The position numbers were made by a program, and so were the translations under genes. From Caldilineaceae bacterium SB0661_bin_32 (GTDB taxonomy: Bacteria; Chloroflexota; Anaerolineae; Caldilineales; Caldilineaceae), in contig VXMH01000023.1 of NCBI GenBank assembly GCA_009841235.1, forward strand, positions 1 to 64,000: DNA of 64,000 nt, given 5' to 3'. Below, piece after piece: positions 59,679 through 64,000 of the stretch. The notes under the pieces are model-generated. The model worked only from the letters and a program-made list of their open reading frames with translations, did no database searches and was not told the DNA's origin. Position 1 is the stretch's first letter; the number at the start of each line of letters is the position of its first letter.

Positions 59679-60716
59679 TCAGACGGGTGCGGGGGTAGGC
59701 GCGGGTAGTTCGGGCACGTGCTGGTAGGCCGGGTCGGCTTTCTGCCTGCGCATGATGGCGATGATCTCAATCCAGGCCGGCAGCAGGCCGCGTTTGCATT
59801 CGGGCATGTCCGACTTGATGGCCTGGTGGAGTTTGGGCAGATTGTAGCAGGGCACACCGGCGTACATGTGATGTTCGGTGTGATAGTTCATGTGCCAGTA
59901 GAGAAAACTGGTGAAGGGATTGAGATAGACGGTGCGGCAGCAGAGGCGGAAGTCGGGCACGTTATCCTGGAGTCCTGCGTGCTGCAGGTTGTTGCAGAGG
60001 TAGCGCAGCCAGCCGCCGTAGAAAGGAGCAAACGTCGTCAGGACAGGCAGGAGCCACCAGCCGGTTGCGAGGGCCGCGGCCAGAATCAGCCCGTGTCCTA
60101 CCAGTAGCAGGCGCGCCCAGGCAAAGAGCCGGCGCCGCTCCTGGACGGCTTCCGGCGGGAAAATGGAGTGCTCCCATTCGCCTTCCAGGCGGCCGAGGCT
60201 GAGGCGAACGGTCGCCTTGAGGGTGTCATAGAAATTCCAGGGACTGACAATGGCGTTTTTGAGGAAGCCAGCCAGAGTCAGTTCCATGGGAAGCTCTACT
60301 TCAAGATCGTCGGGCGGATGCAGCGTGTATTTGTGGTGTTCGACGTGGCTGGTGGAAAACATCAGATGGTTGCGCCAGACGAGGAAGCTGAGCACGTACA
60401 GACAAACGACGTTCAGCGTTTTCGTCTTGAAGACCGTATAGTGACAGAGTTCATGGGTGCCGTTGTAAAGAAAGACGTAGAAAGTTCCATGGAGCAGGAG
60501 GATGAGAAGGAGCAAGGGCAGGGGCAGATTGCCGGCCGCATACCACGCGGCGAGACCTGTCACAATTATCAGGCCCAGGTGCCCGGCGACCTGGAGCGCT
60601 CCTTGCCAGTCGTCGCGTTGATTGAGCGCGTTGAGTTCAGCGCGCGCAACGGGAACTCGATACCAGTTGATTTTGACGGGTTTCCGATCCTTCCGTTTTG
60701 TATCCGCGGCAGGCAT
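59679..60716 (-). CDS. Fatty acid desaturase-family membrane protein
   Basis: The 345-residue membrane protein carries three His boxes: HELCH (residues 88-92), HVEHH (124-128) and HTEHH near 285, with hydrophobic segments between. This is the integral-membrane diiron desaturase/hydroxylase pattern; the late HTEHH box is the usual H-x-x-H-H. Members desaturate acyl chains or hydroxylate alkyl groups with O2 and an electron donor. It is the second gene of a pair with the cupin gene, which lies 32 nt upstream. The pairing is unusual and suggests a shared substrate or regulation. Alternative roles include carotenoid or sphingolipid modification. Confidence 0.88.
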   Translation of the reverse strand: MPAADTKRKDRKPVKINWYRVPVARAELNALNQRDDWQGALQVAGHLGLIIVTGLAAWYAAGNLPLPLLLLILLLHGTFYVFLYNGTHELCHYTVFKTKTLNVVCLYVLSFLVWRNHLMFSTSHVEHHKYTLHPPDDLEVELPMELTLAGFLKNAIVSPWNFYDTLKATVRLSLGRLEGEWEHSIFPPEAVQERRRLFAWARLLLVGHGLILAAALATGWWLLPVLTTFAPFYGGWLRYLCNNLQHAGLQDNVPDFRLCCRTVYLNPFTSFLYWHMNYHTEHHMYAGVPCYNLPKLHQAIKSDMPECKRGLLPAWIEIIAIMRRQKADPAYQHVPELPAPTPAPV

Positions 60717-60748
60717 TTTGTACCTCCTTCAACGGCTGAGAACGGCTT

Positions 60749-61114
60749 TCACTCATCGGCTACAATCGTCTGCCGGTCCGGCGTGGAAAACATGATCGTC
60801 ATGATGGCAACATCGTCGCCGTCATTGCTGGCGTTGTGGACGACGTTGGCCGGAATCACGATCGTGTCGCCTGGCCCCATTGGGAAGAGTTCGTCCTCGA
60901 GGGAGTGAACGATGTGCCCGCTGAGGACATGCAGGATCTCTTCACAGTTGGGGTGGGAATGGCGGAAGTTTTCGTGTCCGGGTTTGAGGACCGCGCGCCC
61001 AAATGTCATGGTGGCGCTGTTGCCCATTTTGCCGTTGGCATACCAGACCAGCTCCCCCCAGTCGAACTCCTGGACGGTTGCGTCAGAGGCGGGTAAGACG
61101 GTTTGTTCGTTCAT
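60749..61114 (-). CDS. Cupin-domain protein
   Basis: The 121-residue single-domain cupin has the first motif in HENFRHSHPNCEEILHVLSGHIVHSLEDELF near residue 45 (H-x-H-x-x-x-x-E) and the second in MGPGDTIVIPANVVHNASNDGDD near 85, with the late His. It binds a metal at this site and may be an oxygenase, an isomerase or a binding protein. It lies 32 nt before the desaturase start. Its own upstream region is the repeat-rich gap at 61115-61494. Function cannot be specified. Confidence 0.85.
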   Translation of the reverse strand: MNEQTVLPASDATVQEFDWGELVWYANGKMGNSATMTFGRAVLKPGHENFRHSHPNCEEILHVLSGHIVHSLEDELFPMGPGDTIVIPANVVHNASNDGDDVAIMTIMFSTPDRQTIVADE

Positions 61115-61349
61115 TTTTATGTCTCGCTTTGTCGATGGTCGTTTCAGTCAGGGGGCGGTGATGATCGGGAGTCGATAGCGTTTGTGTGCGCTGCTTTGCG
61201 CCATCTTACCATAGACGGTGTCAAGTGTCATGGAAGGGGTAGCCAGGGTGTGCATCCTGGTCCTGGGGTTATCCTGAGGAGCCGGCTGCGGACCCCCGGT
61301 GCAACGCCCCGGATGCAGGATGAAATTGTTTGTCGGCTTGGGGGGGCGA

Positions 61350-61370
61350 GGGCAGGCACAAGGCCTGCCC
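61350..61370. repeat. Dispersed hairpin repeat, copy 2 (loop ACAAG)
   Basis: Arms GGGCAGGC (61350-61357) and GCCTGCCC (61363-61370) pair over 8 bp around ACAAG, then CTACAGG follows. Same sequence as 421-441. Confidence 0.8.
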
Positions 61371-61422
61371 CTACAGGACCTTTGAGGGGAAGGCGCAGGC
61401 GGCGCGGGGCATTTGGGACTCT

Positions 61423-61462
61423 GGGGGGAAATCCCCCCGGTACAAGGGAGGGCCGAAGGCCC
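61423..61462. repeat. Two adjacent G/C hairpins in the repeat cluster
   Basis: GGGGGG pairs with CCCCCC around AAAT (61423-61438), followed by GGGCC with GGCCC around GAA (61450-61462). They follow the copy at 61350 and may be remnants of related elements. Confidence 0.55.
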
Positions 61463-61494
61463 GACCGCCCGGATGGACATTCGAACCAATGGAA

Positions 61495-62280
61495 TTACGG
61501 ATTGAGCCGCTGCACAAGCTCGTCGTGGATAGTGCCGCCGGTGGCTATGACGCCACTACCGTAGAGGGGATCGCCGCCCTGCCAGTCGGTAATACGTCCA
61601 CCGGCGCCTTCGATGATCGGGACCAGCGCGGCCCTGTCCCAGAAGTTCATCACCGGGTCGGTCATGACGTCGGCGCCGCCGACTGCGACTAGGTAGTAGC
61701 CGTGACAGTCGCCCCAGGTGCGGTACTGTGCCGCCTGCTGGGCGACCTCTTCAAAGGCTGGACCATTGTGAAAGTTTGCAACGTTGTAGTGATCGGTCGT
61801 CAGAAAAACTGCATCCTCGATACGGGCACAGTCCCGCACGCGTACGGTCTTTCCGTTCAGCCAGGCTGTCTGGCCGTCGCCTATCAAAAGGTCCATGAGG
61901 ACCGGCTGGTGGATTGCTCCCAGAAGGGCTTTTTGTTCGTGCACGAGGGCGATCAGAGTGCCAAAGAGGTAGCCGTGGCTGATAAAGTTTTTGGTGCCGT
62001 CGATCGGGTCGAGCACCCACTGGAAAGGGGCGTCCGGCTGATGATGGCCGTACTCCTCTCCGAGGATGCCGTGGGAGGGGTACTGCTGACAGATTAGCTC
62101 GCGCATACGCTCTTCGGCCTGGCGGTCGGCGATGGTTACTGGCGTTTCGTCGGTCTTGCTGTCGACAGTGTAGCCGCTGCGAAAATAGCGGCGGATGATG
62201 GCCCCGCTTTCGTCGGCCAGGACACGAGTAAACTCTTTCAGTGCGGTCTGTTCTGAAGGGGACAGGATGGATTTGGGCAT
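61495..62280 (-). CDS. Inositol-monophosphatase-family phosphatase (HisN-like)
   Basis: The 261-residue Mg-dependent phosphatase has GILGEEYGHH near residue 72 (Glu75, Glu76) and the diagnostic metal motif DPIDGTKNF (Asp91, Asp94) near 91-99. The late motif is WDRAALVPIIEGAGGRITDWQGG near 210. Length and the WDRAAL-type motif fit inositol monophosphatase or histidinol phosphatase (HisN). It would dephosphorylate inositol phosphate or histidinol phosphate. Its own promoter region is not obvious, and the divergent SDR gene begins 163 nt away. The choice between the two activities is not possible by eye. Confidence 0.85.
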   Translation of the reverse strand: MPKSILSPSEQTALKEFTRVLADESGAIIRRYFRSGYTVDSKTDETPVTIADRQAEERMRELICQQYPSHGILGEEYGHHQPDAPFQWVLDPIDGTKNFISHGYLFGTLIALVHEQKALLGAIHQPVLMDLLIGDGQTAWLNGKTVRVRDCARIEDAVFLTTDHYNVANFHNGPAFEEVAQQAAQYRTWGDCHGYYLVAVGGADVMTDPVMNFWDRAALVPIIEGAGGRITDWQGGDPLYGSGVIATGGTIHDELVQRLNP

Positions 62281-62443
62281 GGTGGATCACCTGCAGTTGG
62301 AGTATAGTGGCTGTTGGAAGGCGGCAGTCCAGGGGGAATGGGCTGCGCGCCGACAGGATTTCAGGGTATGATAGCTTCTTTCCGACGGATGGCGAAAAGC
62401 TGCATGCGGAGTCATCCGGCCACCCTATAATCGGAGGGGAAGG

Positions 62444-63220
62444 ATGTCGATTCTCGACAAATTCAATCTCACGGACCGGGTCGCGCTTGTCACCGGGGGC
62501 AACCGGGGGCTGGGGTACCAGATGGCCTTGGCGCTGGCGGAGGCGGGCGCGGCGGTGGCGCTCACGAGTAGAGATCAGGAGCGGGCGGACGAGGCAGCGA
62601 GAGAGATCGAGCAGTCGCCCGCGACCGGAGCTGAAGTGCGCGGCTACGCCTGCGAAGTCAGTGATCACGAACAGACCGCACAGGTGGTGGAGAAGGTGAT
62701 TGCGGACTTTGGAGGTCTGCACATCGTGATAAACAACGCGGGCATCAACATCCGGGGGCCGATCGAAGAGTTGGCGCCGGAAGAGTTCCAACGGGTGATC
62801 GATACCAACCTGAAGGGTGTTTGGAACGTGTGCCGGGCGGCGGCCCGTCATCTGAAGGCGCAGAGATACGGCCGGGTAATCAACGTTGGATCGACCCTGT
62901 CGGTCATCGCCCTGCCGGAGCGCACGCCGTACGCCTCCAGCAAGGGCGCGGTCTGGCAGATGACCAAGGTGCTGGCGCTTGAGTGGGCGCCCTATGGCAT
63001 TACGGTCAATGCGATGTTGCCAGGACCTTTTTCCACGGAGATGAACGTGGCCCTGGAGCAGGACCCGGAGAAGTACCGGGAATTTATCGCCAGGATCCCG
63101 CTGGGACGGTGGGGCGACCTGGACGAAATCGGCGGACTAGCCGTCTTTCTGGCCAGCGACGCGTCCAGCTACGTCACCGGGGCCGGGATGACGGTTGACG
63201 GTGGATGGACCGCGCATTAG
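62444..63220 (+). CDS. SDR-family oxidoreductase (gluconate 5-/glucose dehydrogenase-like)
   Basis: The 258-residue short-chain dehydrogenase has VALVTGGNRGLGYQMALALAEAGAAVALTSR near residue 13 (T-G-x-x-x-G-x-G), N-N-A-G at INNAGINIRG near 95, INVGSTLSVIALPERTPYASSKGA near 146 with catalytic Ser, Tyr (about 162) and Lys, and PGPFSTEMN near 190. The Arg after the nucleotide strand (SRDQE) suggests NADP preference. Relatives oxidise gluconate or glucose or reduce keto acids. A GGAGGGGAAGG stretch sits before the ATG. It is followed by an enolase-superfamily gene, giving a possible oxidoreductase-dehydratase pair. Confidence 0.9.
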   Translation: MSILDKFNLTDRVALVTGGNRGLGYQMALALAEAGAAVALTSRDQERADEAAREIEQSPATGAEVRGYACEVSDHEQTAQVVEKVIADFGGLHIVINNAGINIRGPIEELAPEEFQRVIDTNLKGVWNVCRAAARHLKAQRYGRVINVGSTLSVIALPERTPYASSKGAVWQMTKVLALEWAPYGITVNAMLPGPFSTEMNVALEQDPEKYREFIARIPLGRWGDLDEIGGLAVFLASDASSYVTGAGMTVDGGWTAH

Positions 63221-63337
63221 ACTTTAGCAGGCTAGGCAGAGGCCGCGAGTTGCAGTGACGCAGGTTGGGAATTGCTAAAGGTCAGCGTTCACTCCGGCCT
63301 ACAACTCCAGTCAAGAAATCGGAAGGATGTGCGAGCC

Positions 63338-64000
63338 GTGAAGATCGTCGCCATATCCACTCTCATCGTACACGTCAACCACAGGGGCGACTGGCTGCAT
63401 ATCGTGGTGGAGACCGACGCTGGGATCGCCGGCGTAGGCGAGGCGAGCCACAACAGCAACGACGCGCTGTGTGCCGCGGCGGTTGAGCAGTTCAGCCAGA
63501 TTCTCGAGGGTGAAGACCCGCGAAAGATCGCGCGCATCCGCCAGATGTTGCGGCGTAAAGACGGGGGACGCGCATACAACACGGCGCTGAGCGGACTGGA
63601 GCAGGCGTTGTGGGACGTCCTGGCGCAGTCGCTGGGTGTGCCGTTGCACGTACTTTTTGGCGGGGCGGTCCGCGACCGGCTGCGGCTGTACGCCAACATC
63701 AACCGACACGTCAGGGACCGTTCGCCGGAGGGCTTCGCGCGGGCGGCGCGGCAGGCGGCGGACGAAGGCTTTACGGCCATAAAGATGGCGCCTTTTGACG
63801 AGCTGCGCCACCCCTACCGCTACCGCACCGGGCCGCGGGCGGACTGGCGCGCCGGCGTCGAGCGGGTACGGGCGGTGCGCAAGGCGATCGGCGACGAAGT
63901 CGAACTGGCGGTTGACTGCCACAGCAGGATGGAGGTTTCCGAGGCGGTTGTCGTGGGGCAGGAGCTGGCCGAGTTGAACCTGTTCTGGTATGAGGAGCCG
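63338..64000 (+). CDS. Enolase-superfamily dehydratase/racemase, 5' part
   Basis: The gene runs off the window; the visible 221 codons read in-frame from GTG at 63338, with GGAAGGA 9 nt upstream (another in-frame GTG is 9 nt earlier). Phrases include KIVAISTLIVHVNHRGDWLHIVVETDAGIAGVGEASH, with the N-terminal capping domain, and LSGLEQALWDVLAQSLGVPLHVLFGG near residue 88. The barrel starts near 145 with TAIKMAPF (Lys in the K-x-x/K-M-P position) and AVDCHSRM near 193 (D-x-H), followed by WYEEP. It resembles the DgoD/mandelate racemase groups. It follows the SDR gene after 117 nt. Confidence 0.85.
   Translation, partial: MKIVAISTLIVHVNHRGDWLHIVVETDAGIAGVGEASHNSNDALCAAAVEQFSQILEGEDPRKIARIRQMLRRKDGGRAYNTALSGLEQALWDVLAQSLGVPLHVLFGGAVRDRLRLYANINRHVRDRSPEGFARAARQAADEGFTAIKMAPFDELRHPYRYRTGPRADWRAGVERVRAVRKAIGDEVELAVDCHSRMEVSEAVVVGQELAELNLFWYEEP

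Larger units (their letters stand above)
61115..61494. other. 380-nt repeat-rich intergenic region
   Basis: No gene is visible. Between 61350 and 61462 three hairpins lie in succession: the ACAAG-loop repeat (61350-61370), GGGGGG/CCCCCC around AAAT (61423-61438), and GGGCC/GGCCC around GAA (61450-61462). The segment between the IMPase-family stop and the cupin start may also hold the cupin promoter, but no good hexamers stand out. Confidence 0.6.

Noticed and set aside
1-64000. CRISPR arrays, tRNA or rRNA genes, transposons
   Set aside because: No regularly spaced repeats, no cloverleaf-type sequence and no transposase or integrase was recognised. A tRNA scan could still find one, but none was seen by eye.

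Overview
The window reads as a high-GC accessory region of a heterotrophic bacterium, most likely a Chloroflexota member close to Caldilineae and perhaps sponge- or marine-associated. The basis is indirect: lipoprotein signal peptides ending in L-x-A-C followed by Ala/Pro-rich linkers, repeated Gfo/Idh/MocA oxidoreductases, PhyH, LLM, sulfatase and oligopeptide-type ABC genes, and GGGC-ACAAG-GCCC hairpin repeats. No rRNA, tRNA, CRISPR array, transposase or integrase was seen, so the taxonomic call is inference.

Region 1 (0.66-20.2 kb, all minus strand) holds two ABC operons with attached catabolic genes. Read in transcription order, the first is a family-5 solute-binding lipoprotein (SBP), two permeases, a small Gfo-like protein, three Gfo/Idh/MocA oxidoreductases interleaved with an Ldh_2-type dehydrogenase and a BNR sialidase-like protein, then an HpcH/HpaI aldolase. 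The second is another SBP, two permeases, a LamG-PIG-PIG-LamG protein and a GH32/43-like beta-propeller protein. Neither operon has its own ATPase genes. Both have a strong perfect hairpin between the SBP gene and the permeases.

Region 2 (20.8-29.6 kb, plus strand) holds a PhyH dioxygenase, two tandem NMT1/SsuA-like SBP paralogs, an ATPase, a permease, two genes related to nucleoside/MTA phosphorylases, and a sulfatase. It looks like uptake and breakdown of a nucleoside-like or pyrimidine-like ligand.

Region 3 (29.6-46.8 kb, minus strand) starts at its 5' end with three tandem paralogs of the NicX (2,5-dihydroxypyridine dioxygenase)/M29 aminopeptidase-like family. These are followed by a complete oligopeptide-type transporter (B, C, D, F, then the SBP), a MATE-like exporter, an aspartoacylase/AstE-like hydrolase, an MFS carrier, an Asp/Glu/hydantoin racemase, an M20 peptidase and a second MFS carrier. 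The leader of the first gene carries tandem 11-bp repeats and nested palindromes. This is the best candidate for an undescribed catabolic system.

Region 4 (47.4-64 kb, mixed strands) holds a further Gfo/Idh/MocA gene, RecQ, two zinc alcohol dehydrogenases, an enolase-superfamily dehydratase, a DUF433/DUF5615 toxin-antitoxin-like pair, a GH2 glycosidase, an LLM monooxygenase, a lactonase-like propeller, a fatty acid desaturase with a cupin, an inositol-monophosphatase-family enzyme, an SDR and the start of a second enolase-superfamily gene cut by the window end. Overall the window is a sugar/sugar-acid and small-amide scavenging island. It encodes no recognisable transcription regulator.
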